This document shows, in pieces, positions 23,753 to 37,005 of a stretch of 64,000 nt of DNA. Positions within the stretch are counted from its first letter, which is position 1. Each line of letters opens with the position of its first letter. The stretch lies in the NCBI GenBank assembly GCA_028023455.1, contig JAQFVV010000252.1:1267349-1331348 (forward strand), read 5' to 3'. The stretch comes from Epiperipatus broadwayi (Eukaryota > Onychophora > Udeonychophora > Euonychophora > Peripatidae). Position numbers and translations under genes: made by a program. Below the pieces are notes generated by a model that saw nothing but the letters and a program-made list of their open reading frames with translations, had not been told where the DNA came from and ran no database searches.

Positions 23753-25111
23753 TGTACTGAACCATGAAAGATTATAATGATATACAGATTGAACAAGATC
23801 AGATCAACACAACAATAGCCTAAATATTATTACGAATATCATTTCTCTGGGCGACACATCTCTTCCTTCAAACCAAAATCCCATCAATATTTTAAATTTA
23901 AACATTTATACTCTCTCTTACTGTTTTCAATAAGAAACTTTCTAAAAAACCCTCCCTTTCAGTCTTTTAAAATTAAATATAATTAAATAAAATCTCATAC
24001 CTGACCTAGCGTCTTCCCCAAAAATAAACAGTATACACATAAAATATTTTCAAAAAATATATAAAGTAAAACAAAATTATTTCATCTCAACAAAAAGGGT
24101 GCACCAAGTAATAATCATTTAGAGCGAAAGAGTTATTTATTTACCAACAGACATTAGTCAGGAAGCAAAATTATTTAATTATAAAATTTTTTGTCAAGAT
24201 TGAACAAATTGGCATATAGATATTATTTTAAATCAAACATTTATAAATCTTAAACAAATACATTCAGAAGTAAATAATAATAATCTTTCTAAACCTGCTT
24301 TAAGAGAAAAGTTTTGCATTAATAGAGGCATAATTTTAAGACAGATAGAATTAGAGCAAAGACATTAAATTTAAATTTATAGCAAGTCAAGGTTACAGAG
24401 TTTAGTTAATAAAATAGTTACATTTAATTAAGGGGAATTTCATTGAAAAAGACATTTAGTTGTAGTGAAATTACATTATAAAGGTCAACTGGAATTTGAA
24501 GAACAAATCAGGTGGTTAGAAATAAACAATTGAAAACATATTACCTAATTTATTCTGAGACCTTTTTGGAAATTTAGATCCCATGACAAAATATGAATTT
24601 GGAGTGATCTTTCATAATTTCTACACAAGCATAGCTAGCTATGAGTTTGATTTAAGAGTTCAACAGTTTGGCAGTCCAACATCTAAACATTTGACAAAAT
24701 TTTTTGGCTTATGGTACCTTGGCAATCATATTTGGGACAATGGGAAAATGGGCAGGCTAAGGACCATTACCCCATTACCATGCTTCTACACATATCTATA
24801 TTTATTTAAAAATTAAACCGGTGTAGATTTGCCATACACTGACTGAATAAATCTATGACTGGCTGACTCCTATTGTTCTCATGGGCTATTTATACCCTGT
24901 CAGAATACTTTTTGGAAAATCACCTTTTCATTCACCCAATGCCAAGTGGATATATAAAATTCCAGTGACCGTAATCATCGATTTAAAATATTTTTGTATT
25001 GGTTTCTTAAGATACGCTCTCCCAATAAACCTGATGATTTTATTGTTTCAAATCTATTTTTAATTTAATGTAGATTTATAGAATTTTTCTTTCAAATATC
25101 TTTTCTGTTGT
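23753..25111. other. Mostly non-coding; slightly complex patch at 24560-25060
   Basis: The patch holds two plus-strand frames of 77 and 60 codons without recognisable motifs. No known repeat was identified. Confidence 0.35.
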
Positions 25112-25213
25112 CAAGCATTGGTGGTCGAGAGGTCAGCACAGCTACCTTACAAGCAGTTGTCCCAGGTTGGTGGGTTCGCTTCCTGGCCGATGCTATGACA
25201 CATAAAAAAAATA
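25112..25213 (+). mobile_element. tRNA-derived SINE copy
   Basis: TGGTGGTCGAGAGGTCAGCA near 25120 resembles a class-II tRNA 5-prime half with an A box, and GGTTCGCTTCC at 25173-25183 fits a pol III B box. The end GGCCGATGCTATGACA followed by an A run recurs at 59446-59535, which shows this is a dispersed repeat and not a tRNA gene. Confidence 0.7.
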
Positions 25214-25580
25214 TATATCTTTTCTGTTTTACTTTTAGTTTAATTAGAAATTTCATTACTATTTTGTTAATGGACCTTCTTTTGTTTTACACTAAAGAAT
25301 GTTAGCAGGGTTTATCACAAAAGTAAATATCCAGAATAAAATACTTTGACTTAAAAAAAATAGAATATTAAAAATTTATTTATTGATTTTTATAAAAATT
25401 TCCATCTGTAATTATATATATATGTATTTGCGCATATATATATATATGACCCCCTTCAATATTTATAATTAAAAAATTTAAATAAAAATTTTTTAGATTT
25501 TATTCACTTATTAATTGGTCTAAAAATTAAACATATATAAGATGGCAGACAGAAAGTTTTATAAACATTGTTATATGTGT
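25214..25580. other. Non-coding AT-rich stretch
   Basis: It holds AT tracts near 25417-25450 and nothing else recognised. Confidence 0.5.
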
Positions 25581-25681
25581 GAATCTGGTTCGATCCTAGT
25601 TTAGCAATCTAGAAAGACATGAAGCATGGGTCTGGTTCAATCCTAGTTTAGCAATCTAGAAATACGTGAAGCATGGATCTG
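25581..25681. repeat. Two tandem copies of a 49-bp unit with a B-box-like core
   Basis: Each copy contains TCTGGTTC-ATCCTAGTTTAGCAATCTAGAAA and GTGAAGCATGG or ATGAAGCATGG. GGTTCGATCCT in the first copy resembles a pol III B box. There is no cloverleaf. Confidence 0.8.
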
Positions 25682-25867
25682 GCCTACAGATCCATTGCTT
25701 CAATAATAAAAAATAGATATCTATTCTATAAATTGCAAATGCTCAATTGAAATTTTTTAAAGATATATATAAGAATGTGTTTAATGTGTCATATTGTGTT
25801 ACAAATAATGTTAATAAATTAGTGAATATTTCTAAAAATGTCATAGCTGTCAAAAAAAAATAATGTT

Positions 25868-26272
25868 ATGTATCAAATTGTTTGTGGGTGTATGTTATCA
25901 TATATAGATGAATTGAGGTGCAGTATTGAAAAAAGATTAAAGGAGCATGAATTGTTATATAAGCATGTAAAAAGTAAAAATAATAATGATTTAATGACTG
26001 CTTCAGATTTGTTGGATCATGAAAGGACAGGTAAATATAAATTTAAGTTTGATATTGAAAGTGTTAAGATTTTTCATAATAAAATAAAAATTAAGGAGGC
26101 AATGTTAATAATAAAAAATAAAATGAATATAATTACTAGACAGGCTGCTAACATTAAAATTCATTATTCATGGGGATTTATGTTGATGACATTTGCTTCC
26201 ATTTGGTTTTTTGAATTTATTCAGCAGTTGAGGCAGGTTAAGGAATTAACTGAAAGTACTTTTGCTGATTGA
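25868..26272 (+). pseudogene. GIY-YIG-type endonuclease relic, Penelope-like element
   Basis: The 134-codon frame reads LSYIDELRCSIEKRLKEHEL near residues 10-30, close to the Penelope-like endonuclease pattern (YIG-T-RSL--R--EH). Then LLDHERTGKYKFKFD and KIFHNKIKIKEAMLI at about 48-85 fit the later DH-TGH-FDF and KI--KE----KR--EA blocks. The GIY motif itself is not recognisable and key basic residues are changed. This domain normally nicks target DNA for retrotransposition of Penelope-like elements. No reverse transcriptase was found upstream, so this is a truncated fragment. Confidence 0.5.
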
Positions 26273-26944
26273 AAGACTATATAATACTTAATTATCATAA
26301 TATTTACAATTTATATATATTGTATATGTATGCAAATTTAAATATTTATTTGATTAAACTTTTATTGCCATATTTGAAAATCAATTATATAAAATTGGTA
26401 ACAGTTGGCTCATGGAGTTGCTAATTTCATCTGTTGTATGCAATTTTATTTGTCATATTAAGAAGAAAATATCTTAAAAGAGTTTTTTTGATTAGATATT
26501 AAAAATTATTTTAAATATGTTTATGATGTGCTCATTGCTGAATCATCTATTGCAGTATAACATTTTTCAAATAAACTAAATGAATTGGTGGTTTTAAATG
26601 GACTGCTACTTTTTAAGGTGTTTATATACATAAAATATCTTGATTGTTAATTTATGGAGAGACTATAATATAATCATTAATAAAATGTTCATAAAATGTT
26701 TGTGAATTAAATGATGTGTATATCTTAAATCAAATGTATTTCTTGTGCATAAATTGGCTAGATTTAAACATTTTTATTTTGAAATAATATTTTATGTAAA
26801 TTTCAAAGTGATAAATTATATAATGTTGAAATATATGCTAATTAATTATTGAATGTAGGATATAATAGGAAAGATATTTACACATAGATGGAAAAACACA
26901 TTGAGGAAAAAACATGGATTTGATTATCATATATAAATAATGTA

Positions 26945-27260
26945 GTGTATAATATGATTACATCATTAGTTTCTGCTCATTTTAATGTTGCATTTCATAT
27001 TGGGCCAAGTAATGGTAAATTAATTATTATTGAAAATTATGTAATATTATTTATAACGTGGTGTGCTGATGTGAGTCCAGTTACACTGGTGAGTTTATGT
27101 TCATTGAAAAAGAAAATTCATGAACATGAATTTTTGTATAACAAATTATGATATTCTGAGAATACATTAAGATCTACATGTTATTTGTAATGGAAGTTTC
27201 TGCTTTTATAGTGTTTTCATTTCAAATGTAGAAAATGATTTGAATAAAAGAAATATATTT
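26945..27260 (+). pseudogene. Second, more decayed GIY-YIG-type endonuclease relic
   Basis: Near 27079-27151 the frame reads SLCSLKKKIHEHEFLYNKL, parallel to IEKRLKEHELLYKHV in the copy 1.15 kb upstream. After the stop, another frame continues with HVICNGS and NVENDLNKRNI, in the same order as the DH-TGH and KR-EA blocks. It is probably a second fragment of the same type of element, in the same orientation. Confidence 0.35.
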
Positions 27261-28311
27261 TATAAATATGACAGACAATTTATTAAGTAAACAATATAAT
27301 TATGTTAATGTTTATAAATTGAGGAAAGTTGGCCATTTATGTGGGAATGTAAATGTTGTGTAACTTTAATTCAAGTTTTTTTAATTAATTTTAACTGTAA
27401 AATTGTACTGAGAAGGATGGTGGACATGTCATAAGCTAGCTATAGCTATCATTTATTTTTATATATTGGTATTTTGAATAGTTTATAAATTATTCCACAG
27501 TTTTTTAATTTAATAAAAATATATATTCAAACATTTTACAAATCTAAGATGTATCTTTTGATGTTGCTTCTTTGAGCATGACATTAATCTAAATTAAAAA
27601 AGAAAAAGAAAATAACTTTGGAGATATTTGTAGCTCTGTTTTGAATTTAAATACTGCATTTTACAAAAAAAAAAAAAACATTAAATAAATCAGTGACTTT
27701 AACCAAAGACTTTCTGATTGACCATAACACCAAATGTACTAAAGTATTTCTTTCACTGTAATCTATGTAATTTGATGGATGCATTTTTTATTGATAAAAG
27801 GACATAAAATTCTAAAAAACTTAATGGCAATGTATAATTTAGGATATTAAAATGCAATATCTGACATCACTCATGGATGTAAATTATTTCTATTTGTGTC
27901 TTTTCTTTGTTAGAATTTCTACACAGTCTTTTAAAACTTTTTAACTAATTAGGAAGTCCAATCAAAATCCATAATTTAAAAAATAATAATTTTGTGTTGC
28001 TCTTTTTACGTCCAGGTTAAACCAGTCTGGATACAATTAATTATATTTTATGATGTAATCTAATATGTCATTTATTTTATAATAGCTAATATTTATCCAA
28101 TACAAGTAAATCTGTCAGATTAATATAAAATATTTTATTATATTTTTTTACTTTTAACCTTTTAAGTGATACTGTGGAGGCTATGGTTAGATCCATTTAA
28201 ATTAATTTTTTGCCAATATCTTTAAGATATGTTTGCCAGTATTGCATTCATATGATGGCAAAAACTGAAACTAAAATAATATTAATTTATTAATTCTAAA
28301 AAAATTATCAA
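27261..28311. other. Non-coding AT-rich stretch
   Basis: No gene or repeat recognised. Confidence 0.5.
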
Positions 28312-28683
28312 GATGGCAATATCATACAGGCAAACACAAATCTAGCAACAAGAGAATATACATGTAAATGGAAAAATATGGGTGATTTAGTCTATAAATT
28401 GTGTAAGGAAGGAATAAAAAATATTAGGCATCTGTTAATTGAATGTAAATGCTTGAAAACAGACAGGGTCCAAATAATGAAGTTATGGAAAAATAAATAT
28501 GAAAAAAGTGATAATACAAAAGTGGATTATTGGTTTTTACACTGGGTTTGAGAAAAGATAAGGGGATTTAGATATAAAGGCCATAGATTTGACAAAGATT
28601 ATGTTGTGGAAATGGAGTGGAGCAGAATATGGGAAAACTTAGATTGGGGAATGGAAAATAAAGTGACTAACAGGTTTCTCTGA
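28312..28683 (+). pseudogene. LINE ORF2 C-terminal fragment with one in-frame stop
   Basis: A single plus-strand frame runs about 124 codons with one internal TGA near 28550. It reads QANTNLATREYTCKW, then VYKLCKEGIKNIRHLLIECK, a good match to the C-x2-C/H-x4-C knuckle at the end of many LINE ORF2 proteins. After the stop it continues with KGHRFDKDYVVEMEWSRIWE to a terminal TGA. A short non-coding tail with repeated ACATC follows at 28732-28746, like the simple 3-prime ends of some LINEs. The 5-prime truncation is usual for LINE copies. The clade cannot be assigned. Confidence 0.6.
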
Positions 28684-31277
28684 GTATAATTGCTGAGAGA
28701 TTTCTGACTCCATTTAAGAAGAATCCACAGTACATCACATCACATCAAGAAATCAACAATGCTGTTAATTTAGTTTTTTTTTTTTGTTTTCAGGCCCAAT
28801 AGTGCTTATGAGAGTTTTTGAGAACATTCATGCTCTTATTTAGATTTTAAAAATGAATTCATTTTTTATACATTTGTTATTATTTTTGCAAAATATTTGT
28901 AAAATATTTATTTTTGACAAGAATATTCCTAATTAAAATTAGATTTTATTCAAAAATATTTTTTTAAATAAAATAGCTTAAAAAAGGTAATTATTGTAAA
29001 ATATAAAGTTATTTGGCTAAAACAGAAATACTTTTATAATCATTATAGCAGTTATTATTTGTCATTTTTTAATAACTATAAAAATAATTTTAAGTAGAAT
29101 TTAAGTTTTAAAAACGGAATTAAAACAAATCTAATTTTATATGGTAAATATTTTAATCAGCACATGTGAAAGAATAAGACTATGCTTTTGATTATGGATT
29201 TCATATTATTATCTTTTTCAATATTTGCAAAGTTGAATTTCATCTATAAACTTATATTTCACATAATACTTTGAAATACACGAAAATGTAATAAAAAATA
29301 AAAATTAATTTTATTAAATTGAAAAATTAGAAATTTAATCAAATGGCTACTAAGGGCTGACAAAAATAATATGAATAGCTAAAAAAATTTAAAAATTATT
29401 TTATATTATTACATTTAAATTTTTTGCCAATTTCACAACCCCAAAATTTTTCCATGAATGCATTGAAATATCATAATCCATGAATTAAGCACCATTGTTT
29501 TTGTTTATGGTATTCTTTTATATACATGTTATATATCTTTGGTATGACTTAATTTAATTTTAATAAATAAAAAAATATTACACTACTATTCAATTCAATT
29601 TGAATGGATAATTGTCAACCATTTTTTTTCTAAACAGATATCATTTGAGTTCTTAAATTAAAGAATTAAATAATATATTAATTCTTAATATAAAATGATC
29701 TGGATGTTATTTGATGACTACATATATGTAATTAATTTAATGAGTTATTTTCCTTATCAAATATTTCTTTTTTGTAAATAAATAACTTACACAGACTATT
29801 ATATATATATGTATATTGTATCATTAAGATATATGTCGCTGATTGTAGTTGAAGTATATACTATAAAAAAAAATTTATCATCTATACAGGATTCCTAATC
29901 TGTGAAATATCTAATAGAATCTTTCCAATTTGCATATTATTTCATTTCTACCATGTAGCAAGAATATATTTTGATAATCATAAAGATCAAATAGAAAATA
30001 ATAACCTAATATAACTGATATTTTCTTAAATGAAAACACACTATCTGTTTAATAATATTACTTCAAGACATCATCCAAATTTTAGGAGAAATAAAATATT
30101 ATAATATAAGTTAAAACAATATTTAAAATTTCAAAATAAAAGCCATCTCTTAAATTTGTCATATAAAAGATTTAGTTTATACACACACTTCATAAAATAA
30201 TTAATAAACAGATATTATACATGTATGTGTAGAAATGTGATTATGTATATATGTGTACTTATAAATAATTATTATATGAATTTAATCATAACAATGATTC
30301 CTTAATAAATTTTATAACAATAAGACCTTGAACAAATCAAAAAATAGCAAGCAGATTGTTAAAGAAAAGATTTTCTGTTTCATTCTTTTATAAAAGATAT
30401 CGTCATTTATATATAAACATTATCCACCTCAAAGAAGAAGTTCACGATGGTAAAACTTTTGTATTAGAAGAAACAATAAAAGATGTATTTATTCATAAGT
30501 ATAAATATAATAGCAACATTTCATTCTGCTTACACTTTAAAGCAAAATATATTTATTTATTCTTTACAGTTTCTGCAAAGAAGGAAGTTTGCGGCTGCTT
30601 GAACAGCAAGTTTTTTGTTCAAATCATGACTTCGCTACACTTGGGATGTATTCTCACAGCACTCTAAAAGGATTTATTAACCTACGATAAAATTTCCAAA
30701 TATAAACAGTCAAATTTAAATAACATTATATATATACAATTTTTTTTTAAATTGAATGTAAAACTCCATATATGTAATGATGATAAAATTACACTGAAAC
30801 AAAATAAGATTAGCAATCAAAAATTTGGATACAATTCTTGTTGGAAAAGAAATTAAAATATCAAATATTAACTTCTAAAACATTTATCTCTTCACTCAGA
30901 GGATGTGAATAATAGAATTATATATATGTTATCAAAATTTTAATGAATCTATTTAATATTTGTGCAAATTCTAATGCCTGAGGTATTTAGAGTTACCTTT
31001 TAGAAATATACATACAACAAAAGAATTAAACAAACTTGCCAAAAAAAATGCAAATAGTTTTGATGGTTCATACATGTCTATATCTGTTGCCAAAGACTGA
31101 AGTTATATAATATTAGGTCATACAAAGCTCAGTAATATGGATTAAATAAGACCCCTAATAACAAAATTACTTAAGGATTCATTAAGGGAAAATTGTGAAC
31201 ATTTTCGATTTTTTAAATCTCATGAATCCGTTATAAATTAATATGCACAGGATCCTTTAACATGCTTATGTATACAT
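28684..31277. other. Non-coding AT-rich stretch
   Basis: No gene recognised. The 103-codon frame at 30356-30667 has no motif or codon pattern that supports it. Confidence 0.45.
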
Positions 31278-31806
31278 TGTAGCGGTCATATTTGTACACA
31301 CACACAACAAAATCCAGAGTTCTAGCAAATTATACCAAGACTGAGCTAAATAAGGGGTCGAGACCTTGAATCAGATTGCACCTCAGTTCCTCCACCAACA
31401 CTCCATGACTTACTACCTTATGAATGATATATATGAGGCTACACTCGGAATTTTTTAGTTCACGTGCTGGTATTAGCAAAGGTTGGAGCAAGAGACTCGG
31501 GGAATATTAACTAAAATACTAATACTTTAAATACGCACACACATTCATGGCTGGCTAGATAATGCATATTTCAATAATTAACACTAATATTAAGAAATTT
31601 AAGTAAGATTGGGATGGATTACAAATGATACGCAACACAGTTATTATAATTTAATATATTTTAATTAAGAAATATAAATTAAATAAACAGGAGTGCATTG
31701 AACACCACATGCAGGTGTAACAATAATGAGCAAGTTTGAGAGCGGAATCTCATCTGATGCACTATAATTTAAGAGTTTATAACAGTTTTAATAATCTACA
31801 GTCTAT
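31278..31806 (-). mobile_element. LTR-like repeat, copy A
   Basis: About 529 bp starting TGTAGCGGTCAT. It is a direct copy of 39303-39830 with numerous substitutions, roughly 85 percent identical by eye. Shared blocks include CCTCCACCAACACTCCATGA and GGCTGGCTAGATAATGCATA. No leader sequence adjoins it, so it is a 3-prime or solo LTR. The strand is inferred from the leader beside copy B. Confidence 0.65.
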
Positions 31807-31841
31807 CTCATCCTCAGTACTACTACTATCTATTATATATA

Positions 31842-31950
31842 TATATAAAAAAAAAACAAGTTAAAAAACTTGCTAACGCTTGTATTTATGATATATATAT
31901 ATATATATATATATATGATAACGCCATCTGTTATCATATATATATACATA
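31842..31950. repeat. Fragment of the 395-bp repeat plus AT tracts
   Basis: ACAAGTTAAAAAACTTGCTA and ACGCTTGTATTTATG match the terminal part of the repeat units at 37003-38488. AT-dinucleotide tracts follow, and then ACGCCATCTGTTATCAT. The AT expansion seems to have split the unit end. Confidence 0.7.
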
Positions 31951-34900
31951 TATATTGTAACCCCTCACATCTATCACTAACAATTACCCAGGGGCACCAA
32001 TTCTATGGATCATAGAATAAATTATCTATCGAACTTTATCCTAAATTTACTCATGAGGTTCTTAATTAAAATTCCACCTAAAACTAACTCAGTTGAGGGA
32101 TACAGAGGTGTATGAGGTGTACAATGTACATTAGATGTGGGAGAAAATATTATAACTAATAGGAATAAACATCTATCAAATTCTATGCTAAACAAAAATT
32201 AAATTGGTAAAATTCTACCAGCTAAAATTAACTAATTATACTCTATATTTCACCTCCTCCCATTATCCATATGCACTGAACAACCTCTACCATATTATAC
32301 AATTAAACTAATAACTAAAATAAAAAAATAATATTTTAGAAATTGTAATGTATAACTAACTGGATCTAAACTCAAACTAAACCTATCATTACTAAATTTT
32401 AACTACTCACTAATCTAATCTGGTTAAATGAATTTATTATTTAGTCTAAATTATATATTGAAGATCTCAGGGAATTAACTTATGGTATGGCTTAATCTAA
32501 CACTTCTATATCTCAATATTATTACTGAACACTATGAAAATAGTATTACAAACCAAACAATACTCTAATTAAATACTTGCAGTTAGATAATGAAAGAAAT
32601 CGGGCACATTTTGATTTCAATTCATCATCTAAACAATTATTAAATAACAAAACCCTTTTAAAATGATCAGTAGATAATTGGCATCTCATATAGTGTTTGA
32701 ATCAAGGAAATCAATATCATCATATCTAGAGATTTATCATAATTAAATAAAAATGCAATTATATTATATTAAATAAAATAAATGTGTAATTATGTTGGAA
32801 GTATGGAACATGAATGAATGCTAGAGAAGAAACTCTAAATACAAATTTAAATAACAAAATATTTATTGATCAAATAGAAAAAAAAATAGTTAAACAAATA
32901 TTTACTTTTTCTTTCATTAGTATGAACACAATTCAAAGGGATTTAGTATCATTAGTTACAGTTTACACAAGGATAAATAATGCAACATAATCTCTTAACC
33001 TTTTAAATCTACTACATTTTATTTATCAGAGCATTCTGATAGATTGGTAAAACATTTTTATTTTTAACATTAAATGAGCTAAATAAATCCATATCATTTA
33101 CTATAAAAGAAATGTCTTTTTAGCTATCAGTGATTTCTGATAGACTTATACAAAAATGAAAAAAAATATGACCTTACACTTCTAGTAACTGATTACCAAA
33201 TTATCTTATATTCAGCATTTTGCTTGATAACACTCATTTACCAATTACAATTTATAACAACAACATAGATTAATATTCTAATTACACTGAATAAATTAAG
33301 ATTTTGCATTTTACTTTAAAGGTATCTTAACTAAAATTAAAATAAGGGGATTTAAAACTAGGAATAATATTGGACTATCTTACCAAAGAAAATAAATACT
33401 TCTATTAATTAAATGTATTTTTCTTTGTAATTTTGAAGTAAAGTATTCTATTGAATAACTAGGTTCTGCTTTGCCAAAATAAAGTAAATCATTGTATTCA
33501 TTAACTATGTCTTATCTTTGCTTGATTATTTATGCAAATTATAATTAAATGATAAAAATCAATGAGATGAAGCCTAAATGATTACTACAAAATGATTTAA
33601 AATGATGAGTAAAGTTATACATTAATAATGAATTTTTTTATATCTCAAAATTAACAATTTGTGCATAAATCTGTATTATGCTGTGTGTCAAAGAAAATAA
33701 ATATTTAATGTTAATCAATCTAATTGGTTTGCTTATGATATTTCAATATAATCATAATACAGATGAAGGCAAAGACCAATCAATATTTATTTATTAACTA
33801 CAATACAGCTGTTTTATAAGACACTATACTCTCCTTTTATTCTTCTTTTTTATCCATAAACTATCAAACACTTGGCTATAGCATAAGCTGGAAAACATCC
33901 AATATACACATGGGATAAAAGATTTCTATAATTCAAATCAGGTAAATACAACAATAACTCCCAAATCTATTTTTAAGACTAAATAACTGGTGGAATAACT
34001 CATCACCAAATGAAAATCAGGGAGATAACATATCTAGCTTCATATGCATTTAATTCATCATATCAAATATAAAAGGAGGATTCAATCAACTCCTATCAAA
34101 ATACTACAATACATGGATAAGAAAGGGATTACTCGATCCATACACTACACTGGGCAAACTATCCATATTAAATATTCAAATAACAAAGACACTTACTCAA
34201 TCCCATAAAATATACTATAAAACATTGTGAACTTTATAGCATATAGCCACAAAAATACTTTTCATTCAGGTATAACAAAGAAATAATAATTCTCACTTAA
34301 ATAACTTTCTAATCCTTAAAAATGATTGATCATCCCCTTTCCTACGAATCCAATTGATTTTAAATCATTTTTACTTGCAATTACATATAATTATAAATAA
34401 GTTTAATAATGGACACACACACGTATAAGCATAATGGTACACAGACCATTTAAAATCGCAGTAAGCAAAAAATTGCTATTAAAATATTAATTATTACTGC
34501 TAGAATTAACAAAAAATAAATATCTCATATCTGACAATATTTAGGACTTGGTAATGTTATAAGAATGGTTGGAAAACAAAGTAATAATTACAGTAGACAA
34601 AGCAAGACAAAATATTTTTAATGCATTGGTGTTGGCACAAATCTGTAGTAAAATTGAGCCTAGATAAATAATAAAAATTGTATATTATAGATGAAATAAT
34701 TATTAAAAATAATGGTTTTCTAATTTATAATATATATATATATATATACGTTAAGATTTAATATAATGAACTCTTTTTTAAAAAAATAATTATTCACCCC
34801 TATTGAACTATAAATGGATTCTTCTATTTGTTTTATCACATGCATGTGTTACTAACACATGACCAAAAATTCATATTAAAATAATATAAAAAAAAATACC

Positions 34901-36000
34901 TTGTATGATTTTCCATTATCATACATTTACTGAGATGTTCTAGTAGAACACACATAATAAAACATTTTAACTAATAATAACTATCTAAACACTATTAACT
35001 AAAATAAAGTTCTCTTCTTTTTTTTTCTTCCTTCCAAACGAAACGAAAAGTTTATAAATAGTTTTTACATGACTTTCCTTGTCATGTCTCCAAATAAATA
35101 ATAAGGATAATAATTATAACACACAAAGATAAGCACACACAAAAACAGCACATTTCTGGAGAGAAAAAAAATGTTACTTTTAATTTAAAATAACAGATTC
35201 AATGTTCTAGCTGTTAGCTATGAATTCCTGTTGAAGCTATGTATTAGGAAACATTACTTAGGCAATGCACATTTCATGACGTATAAAGTAATATTTCATA
35301 TTTCATTCATAGAATTTAAAATGCATTTAATAAAGTGGAAACATAAATTTATCCATTTTATAATTTATTTCTCTTATTGGTTTTAGGAAACATGTAAATA
35401 TCAACAGTCCACTTATTTGCACATTTAATCTTTATTTCCAATAATAAGTAAAAGTAGAAATAAATATCCACTATTTGAATAAATATGACGATAATATTGC
35501 ACAATTCTTGTGTATATTTTAAATTTTCTTTTATACTTAGCATGAAACTTACTTAATAAAGTTCTGGAGATGTTCAATAAAAGTTCACACCTTTTCCACA
35601 TATAAACGAGGCACGTTGCAATTATTCCATTCATAATATGATTAAAACTTAGGAAATTAAATTTTAGAAAATAAACAAACATTCTTCTATTCTTTCCTGT
35701 TAAGTTTAAATTTAAATAAAATAATTTTATAATCCTATCATGCATTCCCATTTCTTAAACAATAACAATTTATCTTGAATAATATAATATAACACTTACA
35801 TGTATTTTAGCATAATGGTGGGAAGATTTAAACAATCAGCTAGTGGCACAAATTGACATATCTCTAAATGGTTTTAAGTACACATTTTCATAAACAAATA
35901 CTATATTTTAAATTTTCAACTCGAACTTTGGAAGATGAAAAATAATTATACTATTAAACTTTGTTAAATAAAACTTAGTTGTAGTTGTCCTTAGTTGGTT
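31951..36000. other. Long AT-rich stretch without recognised genes
   Basis: It starts with TGTAACCCCTCACAT (31958), which could be another LTR edge but has no partner here. An AT tract lies at 34727-34748. The minus-strand 108-codon frame at 35425-35751 shows no known motif. If copies A and B are one element, its coding region has been lost or replaced here. Confidence 0.4.
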
Positions 36001-36072
36001 GTAATTGCCCTCTAAAAGTAATTATGATTGCCCTCTTAAAAGTAATTATGATTGCCCTCTTAAAAGTAATAA
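36001..36072. repeat. Minisatellite, 24-bp unit, about three copies
   Basis: The unit ATTGCCCTCTTAAAAGTAATT plus ATG is repeated with one single-base length difference in the first copy. Confidence 0.85.
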
Positions 36073-36961
36073 TTATTTCTTTTTATAGATGTTTTTAATA
36101 ATAATTACATCACATTTTTCTCTTCCAATCATTTACAATATTTGACATCACCAGAAAAAGATTGTCAGTCTGCTCCTCCCCCTGCAAACTTACTTAATTT
36201 ATGCAAAAACTTGTGAAAGTAAAAAAAAAATAGAGATAAAAAAAATTATTTCATCTTTTAAATAAATAAAAAAAAAATATTGAACTAATAGTTAAATATT
36301 TTTTAAAGCAGTAGAATACAACTGATGACAATTGTTTTAATAAATAAAATATTTTACAGTATTTGTCATTAAATAATCCACCAGTCCATAATCCATTGAT
36401 TTATTTAAAATGTAATTAAGCTACTTTTTTTAAATATTGTTATTTATAAAATTAAATATTTGAATGTGATGTGGGATATTTAATGGTTTAATGAAACATA
36501 TGAATGAAAATGGATAATGCATGAATATTCTGTAGTAATATGTTATAGGTATTACACTGATATGACAAATGACAATGTGAATGATGATGAGTGAAACATA
36601 TTTTACTGTTCGTGCTATAAATTAAAAGGTATAAAACAAATGAACTAGACAATCATTCTAACAAATCTGAATACTGCTTTATGAAGAAATAAAACAAGTA
36701 AGCATCAACTTAAACTGTACTGACTATGCATATAACAAGCTACCCCCCTATTCCATCATTGATTATACCCTAAAATAAGATACTAAACATTTAAGAAATT
36801 TTTTTAATTACACCTACACATTTCTAATTACAGTTTTAAGTCAAAATAAAATTTTTAAAAATTTCACGTTATTTCATTTTTTTTAAGAGGATAATATCAG
36901 ATGTTACTGATATACTACCACACAACAATAATGAATATTTCTGGTGCCAAACCAGAAGGTC

Positions 36962-36965
<4 letters not shown>

Positions 36966-37001
<36 letters not shown>
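36966..37001. repeat. (AT)n microsatellite
   Basis: About 36 bp of pure AT dinucleotides directly against the left end of the inverted repeat array. Confidence 0.95.

Positions 37002-37002
<1 letters not shown>

Positions 37003-37005
<3 letters not shown>

Noticed and set aside
25120-25190. A functional tRNA gene
   Set aside because: It has A- and B-box-like blocks but no full cloverleaf could be drawn, and the tail recurs at a second SINE copy.
30356-30667. 103-codon plus-strand frame
   Set aside because: No domain, no splice or promoter support; composition is that of the surrounding AT-rich DNA.
31958-32640. Another LTR starting TGTAACCCCT
   Set aside because: Only the first bases look LTR-like; no partner copy, leader or coding remnant was found.
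35425-35751. 108-codon minus-strand frame
   Set aside because: Random-looking composition, no homology I can recognise and no repeat partner.
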